DNA of 16,435 bases from an uncultured Anaerolineaceae bacterium (GCA_937894825.1 CALCQT010000424.1:1-16435); one strand, 5' to 3'. Numbered from the stretch's first letter, positions 1-7,020 are shown. Numbers and translations are program-made. Notes: generated by a model from the letters alone, not told the origin.

Positions 1-13
1 GCTCTTCCGATCT
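1..13. other. Illumina adapter remnant, left end
   Basis: The first 13 bases, GCTCTTCCGATCT, are the common stem of Illumina Y-shaped adapters. Their exact reverse complement forms the last 13 bases of the window. They are not genomic, and genomic sequence starts at about base 14. The adapter happens to keep the reading frame of the truncated minus-strand gene open, so a naive translation would add the false residues R-S-E-E. Confidence 0.96.
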
Positions 14-634
14 GGGATCGAAATTCAGCCCCAACGTCGGGCGGTATTCGATGGTTTCCAGCAACCGCTGCGTGGTGTAATAATCGAAAGCGATTTCGCT
101 GGGATGCACTTCCAGCGCCAGCCGTACCCCGCAACTGTCAAATTCATCAAAAATCGGAGTCCATAATTCCTTGATGCGGTTGAAACCGTCCGTGACCATC
201 TGCGGCGTGGTCTGCGGGAAAGAATACCAGGATGCCCAGATCGGTGACCCCAGGAAGCAGGTTACCACATCAACTCCCAATGTTTTGGCGGCGTGTGCGA
301 CAGTTTTCATGCCGTCAATGGCCCATCGGCGGATCTCCTCCGGCTTGCCGGCATATTTTTCCGGCGCGAAATTATCCAGACGCGGGTCATAGTTATCGCC
401 GACGCACTGGCCCATCAGGTGGGCTGAAATTGCGCCGATTTTCATGTCATAACGTTCAAAGGTCCCGGTAAATTCGCTGCGGTAATCCGCGGACGAAACA
501 ATTTTTTCCACATCGATATGCGATTGGCAGGCCACTTCCAGACCTTCGTAACCGATTTCGTGCATTTGCCGGCACAAATCTTCCAGCGGAATGTCCCCAA
601 ACTGACCGCTGCAGATGGTGATAATTTTTTTCAT
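14..634 (-). CDS. Sugar phosphate isomerase/epimerase, TIM barrel (3' truncated)
   Basis: This is the N-terminal 207 residues of a xylose-isomerase-like TIM-barrel protein (AP_endonuc_2 family), cut by the contig end. These enzymes isomerise or epimerise sugars, keto-sugars or inosose using a divalent metal, in the cytoplasm. The start reads MKKIITICSG, with a strong GGAGGAG ribosome site 8 bases upstream. Visible family features are the GYEGLEV strand at about residues 28-34, and LALEVHPSE at 172-180, whose Glu175 and His177 fit the metal/substrate site. The last natural residues are GLNFDP (202-207), a segment that usually continues with further active-site residues. Homologues are typically 270-320 residues, so about a quarter to a third is missing. 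It is the last visible gene of the minus-strand operon, 20 bases after the Gfo/Idh/MocA gene. The family assignment is firm; the substrate cannot be told. Confidence 0.85.
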
Positions 635-654
635 AAGATTTGCTCCTCCTCTGA

Positions 655-1701
655 TTATCCCTGGATGACCTGAATCGTGCGGTGCGTCTGTGCGGATTCT
701 TCAGCCGCAAAAATGGCTCGCATCGCCTTGATTGCTTCACTGCCGGAGACTGCCGGCGGGGTGTTCGTACGCAGGCTTTCAACAAATGTGTCGATCACAC
801 CGGTGTTCGTACGTCCGCCGGTGGTTTGTTCCTTGTTGGAGGTGAGCTGATCCAGGCGGTAAAAGATCCGATCGCCGTTCTTCTTCTCAACGATCAGCGA
901 GTATTCCGGATCGTTATAACAACGGATCACACCTTCGGAGCCATAGAGGATGGTGGAATTATCTTCTTCTCCGTAAAATGTCCAGCTGACATGCATCGTT
1001 CCGACAATACCGTTTTGAGTCCGGTAAATGCAATAGGCGTTATCGTCCACATCGACCGGGGTGTTATCGGGATATTTTTTATCCAGCGTTGCGATTTGGG
1101 CCGTCACTTCCGTGATCACATCGCCCAGCAGGAAGTGGAGCAGATCGGTTTTATGCACACCCAGATCCGCCATGGCGCCGAATGCAGCCCGTTTTTTATC
1201 GAAAAACCAGGAATTGGCTGACCCGGTCCAACCTTCCGGCCCGGGATGGCCGAATGTGGTCCGAAACGTGCGTATGTCGCCGATCTCTCCGGTCACAATG
1301 AGCTCACGCGCTTTGACATGGGCGCGGGCAAAGCGCTGGTTCTGGCCGATCATCAGGAATTTCCCGCTTTTCTCTGCCGCGGCGACCATGGCTTCGCAAT
1401 CGGCCAGCGTTGTCGCCATCGGCTTTTCGCACAGCACGTGCACGCCGGCTTCCAGCGCCTGGATCGAAATCGACGCATGGGCGACATTTGCCACACAAAC
1501 GCTGACCGCGTCCACACCGCTCTTCAGCAATTCTTCTATGCTTTCATAAGCTTTCCCGCCGTATTTATTTGCGTACCCCTCGGCCCGGCCGGGGATTTCG
1601 TCAAAGAATGCGACCAACTCACAATTCGGGTTATCTGCGTACTCCGGTGCATGCCGGACTTCAGTGATTTTTCCGCAGCCAATAATTCCAATTTTAAGCA
1701 T
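655..1701 (-). CDS. Gfo/Idh/MocA family oxidoreductase
   Basis: This is a complete 348-residue NAD(P)-dependent sugar or inositol dehydrogenase-like protein, the usual length for the family. The N-terminal Rossmann fold begins MLKIGIIGCGKI, with the nucleotide-binding glycines at residues 5-10. The family EKP motif is at 92-94; its Lys is the usual catalytic lysine. DLGVHKTD (179-186) supplies the conserved Asp and His of the active site in the C-terminal domain. AGGAG precedes the ATG, which lies only 11 bases after the permease stop, so the genes are probably co-transcribed. Family members oxidise or reduce a hydroxyl on sugars, inositols or sugar derivatives. Next to an importer and a TIM-barrel isomerase, this one probably performs the first oxidation of the imported compound. 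Inositol 2-dehydrogenase, glucose-fructose-oxidoreductase-like and 3-keto-sugar-forming enzymes all fit; the sequence alone does not decide. Confidence 0.9.
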   Translation of the reverse strand: MLKIGIIGCGKITEVRHAPEYADNPNCELVAFFDEIPGRAEGYANKYGGKAYESIEELLKSGVDAVSVCVANVAHASISIQALEAGVHVLCEKPMATTLADCEAMVAAAEKSGKFLMIGQNQRFARAHVKARELIVTGEIGDIRTFRTTFGHPGPEGWTGSANSWFFDKKRAAFGAMADLGVHKTDLLHFLLGDVITEVTAQIATLDKKYPDNTPVDVDDNAYCIYRTQNGIVGTMHVSWTFYGEEDNSTILYGSEGVIRCYNDPEYSLIVEKKNGDRIFYRLDQLTSNKEQTTGGRTNTGVIDTFVESLRTNTPPAVSGSEAIKAMRAIFAAEESAQTHRTIQVIQG

Positions 1702-1712
1702 ATTTCAGGCTC

Positions 1713-2705
1713 CTATTTCGATTTGTTCTGAATGTTTTGCAGTAACACAGCCACAATAATGATAGCACCGCTGATTGCGCCATTCAGGAAGGTCGGGAAG
1801 TTGGCCATGACCAGGATGTTGTTGATAATCTTGAACATCAAGGCGCCCAGAAAGGTACCGATGATCTTGCCGCGCCCACCGTTCATCGAGGTGCCGCCGA
1901 TTGCGACGGCTGCGATGACTTCCATTTCATACGCATTCCCGGCACTGGCGGCCGCAACGGCCATTACGCGCGAGGCATAGAGCCAGCCGGAAAAACCGCA
2001 CAATAGTCCGGTGATCGCGAAGACCAGTATCTTGATCCGGTTAACGTTGACGCCGGCCAGCCGGGCGGAGACGGTATTACTGCCGACCGCATAGATGTGT
2101 TTACCGAGCTTTGTCTGACGCATGATGATTCCGAACAGGATCGAAAGAACGATAAACATGATCATGGGGTAGGGGATGCGTATTCCCTGTGTCAGTTGAA
2201 TGCTGCCAGCCGCGATTTTTCGGAAAGTAGCGAAATTCGCGTCAGACACGGTGAAGGGACCGCCTTGCCCAAGATGGTTGATCAATGAACGGCAGATGCT
2301 CTGCATGGCCAGTGTGGCGATCATGGGCGGCATGTTTCCTTTGGCGACCATCAGCCCGTTACAAATCCCGATGAGCAATCCGAATCCCAGTGCGAAGAGC
2401 AGCATGATGAGAATGCTGTCGGTCCGGTTCAGGACAACGATTCCCAGCCCGGAGATGATGGCGACCTGGGCGCCGACAGAGATGTCGATCAGTCCGGCGG
2501 AGATCACCATGCTCATTCCAAGCGCGATGATACCGGTGGTGGCTGTCTGGACAAAAATGTTGCTGATGTTGCTCCAGCGGAGGAAGTTGGTGTTAACAGC
2601 TGTAGCCAGAATCAGCAGCATAACAAAAGAGAGCCAATAGCTATATTCCGTGAAAAGTTTTTTCAGGATATCCTTGAAGGAAGATTTCTGGATGGTGTTA
2701 ATCAT
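1713..2705 (-). CDS. Ribose-type (CUT2) ABC transporter permease
   Basis: This 330-residue membrane protein of the RbsC/BPD_transp_2 family forms the translocation channel, probably as a homodimer, of the importer whose ATPase and binding protein are encoded just upstream. It has many hydrophobic spans (for example about residues 22-38, 52-72, 79-94, 98-121, 180-195, 226-246, 262-272, 283-300 and 306-324). Two family signatures are visible: GLIDISVGA at 71-79, and AIGGTSMNGGRG at 268-279, the cytoplasmic loop that contacts the ATPase. The ATG overlaps the ATPase stop by 8 bases (ATGATTAA), which points to translational coupling. Length is normal for RbsC-like proteins (about 320-340). The transported substrate could be ribose, another pentose or hexose, or an inositol. 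Confidence 0.93.
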   Translation of the reverse strand: MINTIQKSSFKDILKKLFTEYSYWLSFVMLLILATAVNTNFLRWSNISNIFVQTATTGIIALGMSMVISAGLIDISVGAQVAIISGLGIVVLNRTDSILIMLLFALGFGLLIGICNGLMVAKGNMPPMIATLAMQSICRSLINHLGQGGPFTVSDANFATFRKIAAGSIQLTQGIRIPYPMIMFIVLSILFGIIMRQTKLGKHIYAVGSNTVSARLAGVNVNRIKILVFAITGLLCGFSGWLYASRVMAVAAASAGNAYEMEVIAAVAIGGTSMNGGRGKIIGTFLGALMFKIINNILVMANFPTFLNGAISGAIIIVAVLLQNIQNKSK

Positions 2706-4203
2706 TTTTCTGCGCCTCTACGTTTGCTCCGGTTGAATAATACATGATGCTCATCTCGGTGACGTCTTCCCGCTTGATGGTGGTGTTGATGCGCCCTTTA
2801 TAAAGCACGATGCATTTGTCCGCTACTTTATGAATTTCGGGATATTCCGAGCTGAATACGATAATTGCTTTGCCGGCTTTGGCCAAATCGATAATGAGAC
2901 GATAAATCTCGAATTTTGTGCCGACGTCAATCCCTTGTGTCGGGTTGTCAAATAACAGGATGTCCGCCTCGGCTTCCAGCCAACGGCCGAGGATTACTTT
3001 TTGCTGGTTCCCGCCGGACAGCGAGGTGATCGGATTATTGGGTTGGTCGGTTTTGATCGCCAGCGCCTGTTTTTGGCGGGTAAAACGGTTCTTTTCGGTT
3101 TTGCCGTTGATCAGCAGTCCGTTAAATCTTGTGTTCAGGAAAGCCATCGAAAGATTATCATAAATGGAAAGGTCGTTATGGATGCCTCTTTCTTTCCTGG
3201 CACGCGGAACCATCGCGATACCGTGCTTCATGTGGTCGATGATCCCGCTGGTCTGTTTCACCGTGACGCCGTTCGCCTGGATCGTGCCGGTGTAGTCTTC
3301 GGCGCCGAACAGCGCGTCAGCCAGCATGTCTCGCCCGGATCCTTGCAAGCCGGTGATGGCCAGAATCTCACCTTTGTGCAAATCAAAGCTGATATCCTGA
3401 AACCCGTTTCCGCTGAGATTCCGCACTGACAGCGCGACTTCTTCCTGCCCGTAATAGGGTTTACCCAGGAACTCTTCATCGGCCAACTGGCGCCCGATCA
3501 TTAATTCCGTGGCTTTTTGTTCGTCAATATCGGCGAATTTTCCATGTGCGATCAGTTTACCGTCCCGCATCACGTAATAGGTGTCGCAGATTTCGAATAA
3601 TTCCGGCATTTTGTGTGAAATATAAATGAAGCTGACGCCCTCGGTTTTCAACTGGCGGATGAGTTCAAACAGCCGGTTGATGTCCTTGGTGGAGAGCGCC
3701 GTGGTAGGTTCATCCATAATGATCAGATCACATTTAAAGAGCAACGCGCGGGCGATTTCCACCAGCTGTTTTTCTGCCGACTGCAAAGTCCAGACGAGCG
3801 CATTGGGGTCGATGTCCACCTGCATTCTGTTGAAGATTTCTGCGCAACGGTGGATCATCTCTTTTTTATTCAGCAATCCGCCGGTTCCGACCAGTTCTTC
3901 GGCCAGGAACATGTTCTCAAATACCCTCAGATCGTTACAGAGACTGATTTCCTGATGGATAAATCGGATCCCGAGCTTCATGGCGACCAAAGCACTCGTG
4001 ACCTCAGCTTTTTTCCCATCGATGAAAATTTCTCCCTCATCCGGCGGAAATGTGCCGGCCAGGACGTTCATCAGCGTTGTTTTTCCCGCGCCGTTCTCGC
4101 CCAATAATCCGATCACCTCACCGGGGTGGATCGTTATATCGACATGGTCGACAGCCCGGACGGGGCCAAAATCTTTTACAATTCCCTTCATCTCTGTAAG
4201 CAA
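2698..4203 (-). CDS. Ribose-type (CUT2) ABC importer ATPase, two fused NBDs
   Basis: This RbsA/MglA-like ATPase energises the permease encoded next to it from the cytoplasmic face. I place the start at a TTG, giving 501 residues, the same length as E. coli RbsA. GGGAGGTGG lies 6 bases before the TTG. An in-frame ATG at 4251 would add 16 residues with no good ribosome site and would bury that signal in the gene. Residues counted from the TTG: NBD1 has a canonical Walker A (GENGAGKTT, 35-43), a diverged signature (LQSAEKQ, 140-146), Walker B IIMDE (161-165) and switch His197. NBD2 has the degenerate P-loop usual for this family (GLQGSGRDML, 285-294) and a canonical LSGGNQQ (395-401). Its Walker B reads FDNP, with Asn420 where the catalytic Glu is expected. 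The function is firm; the substrate is unknown. Confidence 0.92.
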   Translation of the reverse strand: MLTEMKGIVKDFGPVRAVDHVDITIHPGEVIGLLGENGAGKTTLMNVLAGTFPPDEGEIFIDGKKAEVTSALVAMKLGIRFIHQEISLCNDLRVFENMFLAEELVGTGGLLNKKEMIHRCAEIFNRMQVDIDPNALVWTLQSAEKQLVEIARALLFKCDLIIMDEPTTALSTKDINRLFELIRQLKTEGVSFIYISHKMPELFEICDTYYVMRDGKLIAHGKFADIDEQKATELMIGRQLADEEFLGKPYYGQEEVALSVRNLSGNGFQDISFDLHKGEILAITGLQGSGRDMLADALFGAEDYTGTIQANGVTVKQTSGIIDHMKHGIAMVPRARKERGIHNDLSIYDNLSMAFLNTRFNGLLINGKTEKNRFTRQKQALAIKTDQPNNPITSLSGGNQQKVILGRWLEAEADILLFDNPTQGIDVGTKFEIYRLIIDLAKAGKAIIVFSSEYPEIHKVADKCIVLYKGRINTTIKREDVTEMSIMYYSTGANVEAQKND

Positions 4204-4212
4204 GCGTAACCA
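4204..4212 (-). promoter_or_regulatory. Ribosome binding site region deciding a TTG start
   Basis: On the minus strand GGGAGGTGG is followed by a short TTACGC spacer and then TTG CTT ACA GAG ATG. The spacing is right for a TTG start of the ATPase. The next in-frame ATG is 12 bases further on, and the upstream ATG (4251) has only a weak purine run before it. Confidence 0.65.
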
Positions 4213-4475
4213 CCTCCCAAAGTTGTTGCGTTGTTTGTCGCCGGGATTCATTCTCTATTCGAATCGTCAGCGTCTGTCATCTTTTCGATGCCCTGTGTGA
4301 GTGTTCTTTTGTGACACAGTGCCCAAAACTATTTTTTCTTAGAATCTACCCCCGCATTTCCGTCTTTTGCGGAAAAGAGCTTTAGTTGTCGTTTTTGTTT
4401 CCTGCGGCGAAACACAGACCACAAGTAAAATCCTTTTTGCAAAGCCGGTAGTTTTGAACGGATTTGCCGGATAGA
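4204..4475. other. Intergenic region between terminator and ATPase gene
   Basis: About 270 bases lie between the terminator behind the binding-protein gene and the ATPase start. I see no convincing gene. Two weak inverted repeats are present: TTTCCG/CGGAAA with a 7-base loop (4357-4375), and CTGTGT (4293-4298) paired with ACACAG (4314-4319). I could not find a promoter with both hexamers on the minus strand, so the ATPase-permease genes may depend on read-through of the terminator or on a non-consensus promoter here. Confidence 0.5.
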
Positions 4476-4508
4476 AAAGGCCGCCCGGCAATTTACCGGG
4501 CGGCCTTT
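4476..4508 (-). terminator. Intrinsic terminator/attenuator after the binding-protein gene
   Basis: A perfect 13-bp stem (AAAGGCCGCCCGG, 4476-4488, with CCGGGCGGCCTTT, 4496-4508) and a 7-base loop start 36 bases past the stop of the solute-binding-protein gene. On the minus strand the stem ends in CCTTTTCTAT, a short U-rich tract. The stem is very GC-rich, so termination should be strong. Its place inside the transport operon suggests it lowers transcription of the ATPase and permease relative to the binding protein. Confidence 0.88.
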
Positions 4509-4543
4509 GCCTTACAAAATCGTCTTTCCGTTCAGCCGGAATG

Positions 4544-5599
4544 TTAGTTGGTGGAAAGGCTATAGCGTTCCGCGAAAGCTTCGCTGGCGCGGAAATCTTC
4601 AACGGTGTTCTTGTCGACTTCGATCGAAGGGATCAGGAACAGCTGTCCGTTGATGTCCTGTCCGTCATACTGTTCGCCCTGAGCATAAGCGACACCCAGG
4701 CGGATGGCTTCGCGAACCATGGAGGGGCTGAAGAAATAGGTGACCAGGTCAATACCATTGGCAACCGGGTTGTCGAAGGTGGCCAGTGTTTCGCGGCGGG
4801 CGCCGACACCGGTGATCAGTTTCACGTTGAGAGCAGCGGTCGGGTTGCTTTCATAGTAGTTGGTCAGCGCAACAACGATACCGTCAACAACTTCGTCGTC
4901 ATGGGTGACGATCAGATCAAGATCTTCAATGGCAGCCGGATCAGCGGTGTTCAGCCAGTTTTCCATCTGTTCCTGAGCGGTGGCATTGGACCAGTTGGTC
5001 AGGTAATCTTCCTGGATCTGAGTGAATTGGTCAGCATATTCTGAAGCAGCGATGGCATCATCCATACCTTTGGAGCGCTGGGCGGGAACAGTGGAACTGT
5101 CGCCGATGAAGCGCAGGTAGGTGATGGTTTCGCCAGCGGCCAATTCGTCAGCGAAGTATTTCAACAGATATTCGCCGGTCCATTTACCGATGGTTTCGTT
5201 ATCGCCCATGATTTCTGCGGTGGGAGTGAAACCGTCGATCAGGCGGTCATAAATAACCAGACCAACACCGGCGTCGGTGACGGAGTAAGCGGCGTTCTTC
5301 AACTGTTCGCCTTCCAGCGGCCAGAGAACGATAACGTCCGGACCCCATTCGAGGATGGTTTCGATAGCGGCAATTTGTTTTGCTGCTTCACCACCGGCTT
5401 CGAATTTGTATTCTACGACGCCTTCGGCGGCCAGTTTTTCCAGTTCAGCGCGTGCATGAGCAACGCTTTCGCCCGTGAAGCCATGGTCGGCGTCCGGGGT
5501 AACAACGCCGATCTTGATCGGATCAGCGGCGGATACGACACCGGTCAGTGCAAGCACGAAGACAAGTGCGATCGAGAAAACCAAATACTTCTTTGACAT
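4544..5599 (-). CDS. Sugar ABC transporter substrate-binding protein (ribose type)
   Basis: This 351-residue exported binding protein (periplasmic-binding-protein type 1 fold, Peripla_BP_4-like) captures the substrate outside the membrane and delivers it to the CUT2 permease. I chose the ATG at 5599 because GGGAGG lies 6 bases upstream and the protein then opens with a signal peptide: MSKK, a hydrophobic core, and a likely signal peptidase I site VSA|AD after residue 24. An in-frame ATG at 5662 would add 21 residues that spoil the signal peptide. There is no lipobox Cys. The mature protein starts with the typical first strand IKIGVVTPD and alternates strands and helices as expected, including DVIVLWPLE and DLIVTHDDE, the latter near the hinge and ligand pocket of such proteins. 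It lies 75 bases downstream of the LacI gene and is followed by a terminator. The ligand is probably a monosaccharide or inositol. Confidence 0.92.
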   Translation of the reverse strand: MSKKYLVFSIALVFVLALTGVVSAADPIKIGVVTPDADHGFTGESVAHARAELEKLAAEGVVEYKFEAGGEAAKQIAAIETILEWGPDVIVLWPLEGEQLKNAAYSVTDAGVGLVIYDRLIDGFTPTAEIMGDNETIGKWTGEYLLKYFADELAAGETITYLRFIGDSSTVPAQRSKGMDDAIAASEYADQFTQIQEDYLTNWSNATAQEQMENWLNTADPAAIEDLDLIVTHDDEVVDGIVVALTNYYESNPTAALNVKLITGVGARRETLATFDNPVANGIDLVTYFFSPSMVREAIRLGVAYAQGEQYDGQDINGQLFLIPSIEVDKNTVEDFRASEAFAERYSLSTN

Positions 5600-5616
5600 T
5601 TTTTCCTCCCGAAAAA

Positions 5617-5652
5617 AATAAAGTTTATTCATCAGCGCAAATCGCTGCGCTG
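5617..5652 (-). repeat. Two inverted repeats in the lacI-binding-protein gap
   Basis: Two short palindromes lie side by side just upstream of the binding-protein ribosome site. One is CAGCGCA/TGCGCTG around a 6-base loop (5633-5652). The other is AATAAA-G-TTTATT (5617-5629). The first could be an mRNA hairpin that protects the downstream message, or an operator. It shares a GCGATTTGC-like core with the LacI-type site at 6745-6758, but the match is imperfect. Confidence 0.4.
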
Positions 5653-5674
5653 TGACTTCCAATTAATGCCGGCC

Positions 5675-6700
5675 TCAGACTGCACGCGAAGCCGTCGATT
5701 CACGAATCACCATCTTGTGGGGAAGAATTGTTTCCTTCGAAATGCTTTCTCCCCTGGCCAGGTTTTTCAAGAGCAGCTCCGCACATTTTTGTCCCAGTGC
5801 ATAACAAGGCTGGGCGACTGTGGTGAGCTGGGGTGAGAACATCGCTGTTTGTTCCACATCGTCGAATCCGATGACCGAAACATCCTGTGGAACACGCAAT
5901 CCAATCTTTTTTGCGGTGTTAATGGCGCCCATTGCCAAAACGTCCGAGATACAAAATAAAGCTGTCGGCGGATCTGGTTGGGACAACAACTGATTCGCGG
6001 CGAGACAACCGCTGGCGTAACTGTAATCTTTGCCGGCGTTTGCAATGAAGCGTTCTTCCGGCTCGATTCCGGCCTCGATCAATGCATCCTTATAGCCCTG
6101 CATACGGAGCTGTGTGGACAGATAGCGATTGGTGCTGCTGATGGTGCCAATCTTCCGATGGCCAATACGGATCAGATAGTGAATGGCTTCGACTGCCGCT
6201 TTGTAGTTATCGATTGAAACATGCGGGATCTGGATGTCAGGATCGAATTCAGAGCATTGCACAATAGGATAGTTTTCGGAAAAATCCCTGAGCCAGGTCT
6301 CTCCCATTTCCGATGCCAGCAAAATGACACCGTCCGCCCGGTGTTTGGGCAGCATATTTAACATCTCTTTAACCTGGGCCGTGCCGGCAGTGGTATTGCA
6401 GATAAAGGAGCTGTAATTCATTTCACGGCTCATGTCACTGATGCCTGAGAGAATATTCGAATAATAGGGGTTGGTCATGTTCGGGGTCAGAATCAGGATC
6501 GTGCGGGTTTCCTTTTTCCGAAAGCTGCGAGCCAGCACATTGGGCTCATAACCAAGCTTCTTGACCGCTTGGTATACAATCTCGACGGTAGCGGGACTGA
6601 TCATTCCCGTGTCATTCAGAACACGGGAGACCGTTGAAGGCGAAACGTTCGCTTCTTTTGCTACGTCAATAATCGTAACCATCCCAGACCGTTCTTTCAT
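5675..6700 (-). CDS. LacI family transcriptional regulator
   Basis: This is a complete 341-residue repressor. The N-terminal LacI helix-turn-helix is unmistakable: TIIDVAKEANVSPSTVSRVL at residues 9-28, followed by a hinge-helix region with the LARSFRKKE segment (56-64). The remainder is a periplasmic-binding-protein-like sensor domain, with ILILTPNMTNPYYS at the first strand and VSVIGFDDVEQ near the C-terminal subdomain. It probably binds a sugar related to the transported one and controls the minus-strand operon that it heads. The start is uncertain between ATG 6700 and ATG 6682 (MVTIIDVA). I favour 6700 because the only good ribosome site, GGGGAGG, is upstream of it, though separated by a 13-base palindrome. 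The binding protein follows 75 bases after its stop. Confidence 0.93.
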   Translation of the reverse strand: MKERSGMVTIIDVAKEANVSPSTVSRVLNDTGMISPATVEIVYQAVKKLGYEPNVLARSFRKKETRTILILTPNMTNPYYSNILSGISDMSREMNYSSFICNTTAGTAQVKEMLNMLPKHRADGVILLASEMGETWLRDFSENYPIVQCSEFDPDIQIPHVSIDNYKAAVEAIHYLIRIGHRKIGTISSTNRYLSTQLRMQGYKDALIEAGIEPEERFIANAGKDYSYASGCLAANQLLSQPDPPTALFCISDVLAMGAINTAKKIGLRVPQDVSVIGFDDVEQTAMFSPQLTTVAQPCYALGQKCAELLLKNLARGESISKETILPHKMVIRESTASRAV

Positions 6701-6704
6701 AATT

Positions 6705-6724
6705 AAAGCGGCGCTTTCCTCCCC
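6705..6724 (-). promoter_or_regulatory. Ribosome binding site separated from the lacI start by a hairpin
   Basis: On the minus strand GGGGAGG (6724-6718) is followed by AAAGCGCCGCTTT (6717-6705), a palindrome able to fold into a 5-bp stem, then AATT and the ATG at 6700. The linear spacing of 17 bases is too long, but folding of the palindrome would bring the ribosome site close to the start. Alternatively the palindrome is a protein-binding site. Confidence 0.45.
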
Positions 6725-6744
6725 TGCCGTTGTTTATTCCGTCG

Positions 6745-6758
6745 TGCAATCGTTTGCA
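6745..6758. promoter_or_regulatory. LacI-type operator / cre-like palindrome
   Basis: TGCAATCGTTTGCA is a near-perfect 14-base palindrome with a central CG and one mismatched pair. This is the classic form of LacI/GalR-family operators, and it also fits the catabolite-responsive element pattern TGNAANCGNNNNCA. It lies 45 bases upstream of the lacI start and just after a candidate minus-strand promoter, where a bound repressor would block initiation. It is therefore a likely autoregulatory site and the control point for the sugar operon. Confidence 0.6.
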
Positions 6759-6774
6759 TAAACTCAATAGTAAT

Positions 6775-6803
6775 AGTTTATGGTATTTCAAAAAAAAAGT
6801 AAA
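6775..6803 (-). promoter_or_regulatory. Candidate promoter for the lacI-transporter operon
   Basis: On the minus strand TTTACT (6803-6798) and TAAACT (6780-6775) are separated by exactly 17 bases in an AT-rich segment with a run of nine T. Each hexamer matches the sigma-70 consensus at 4 of 6 positions. The position directly upstream of the operator-like palindrome supports it. Confidence 0.4.
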
Positions 6804-6880
6804 TAGCTGAATGTAATCTGGAATTGCGCGAAATGTCATATGTTATGTTTATAAAAAATATTTTTATATCTGAGTTATTT

Positions 6881-6909
6881 TTGACACTCACATCATCTTT
6901 GGTTCAAAT
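6881..6909 (+). promoter_or_regulatory. Candidate dnaE promoter
   Basis: A perfect TTGACA (6881-6886) is followed after 17 bases by TCAAAT (6904-6909, 4 of 6 matches to TATAAT). It lies about 110 bases upstream of dnaE in the divergent region shared with lacI. The AT-rich palindrome ATAAAAA-ATA-TTTTTAT (6851-6867) just upstream could help as an UP-like element. A second possible -10, TAAAAT at 6992-6997, sits close to the gene but has no clear -35. The 320-base region between the two divergent genes holds no further gene that I can see. Confidence 0.5.
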
Positions 6910-7020
6910 GGTAATCGTCAGCCTCAGCAATGGTGCAGGTTTTATCATTTTTCACAATGCCACTTTTTTAAATCGAGCCGGAAAATTACGATAAAATGGA
7001 ATCATAATTTGGAGGAGAAT

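Noticed and set aside
456..785. 109-residue minus-strand frame bridging two genes
   Set aside because: It overlaps both the oxidoreductase and the isomerase in a different frame; both of those have clear motifs.
4293..4319. CTGTGT...ACACAG inverted repeat as an operator for the ATPase gene
   Set aside because: The arms are only 6 bases with a long spacer and there is no adjacent promoter, so the evidence is too weak.
4339..4602. 87-residue minus-strand frame across the terminator and the binding-protein gene end
   Set aside because: It overlaps the binding-protein 3' end in another frame and runs through a terminator hairpin; its composition is non-protein-like and no ribosome site is visible.
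6781..6880. AT-rich, palindromic segment as a replication origin near dnaE
   Set aside because: There are no DnaA-box clusters or dnaA/dnaN/gyrB context; AT-richness is explained by divergent promoters.
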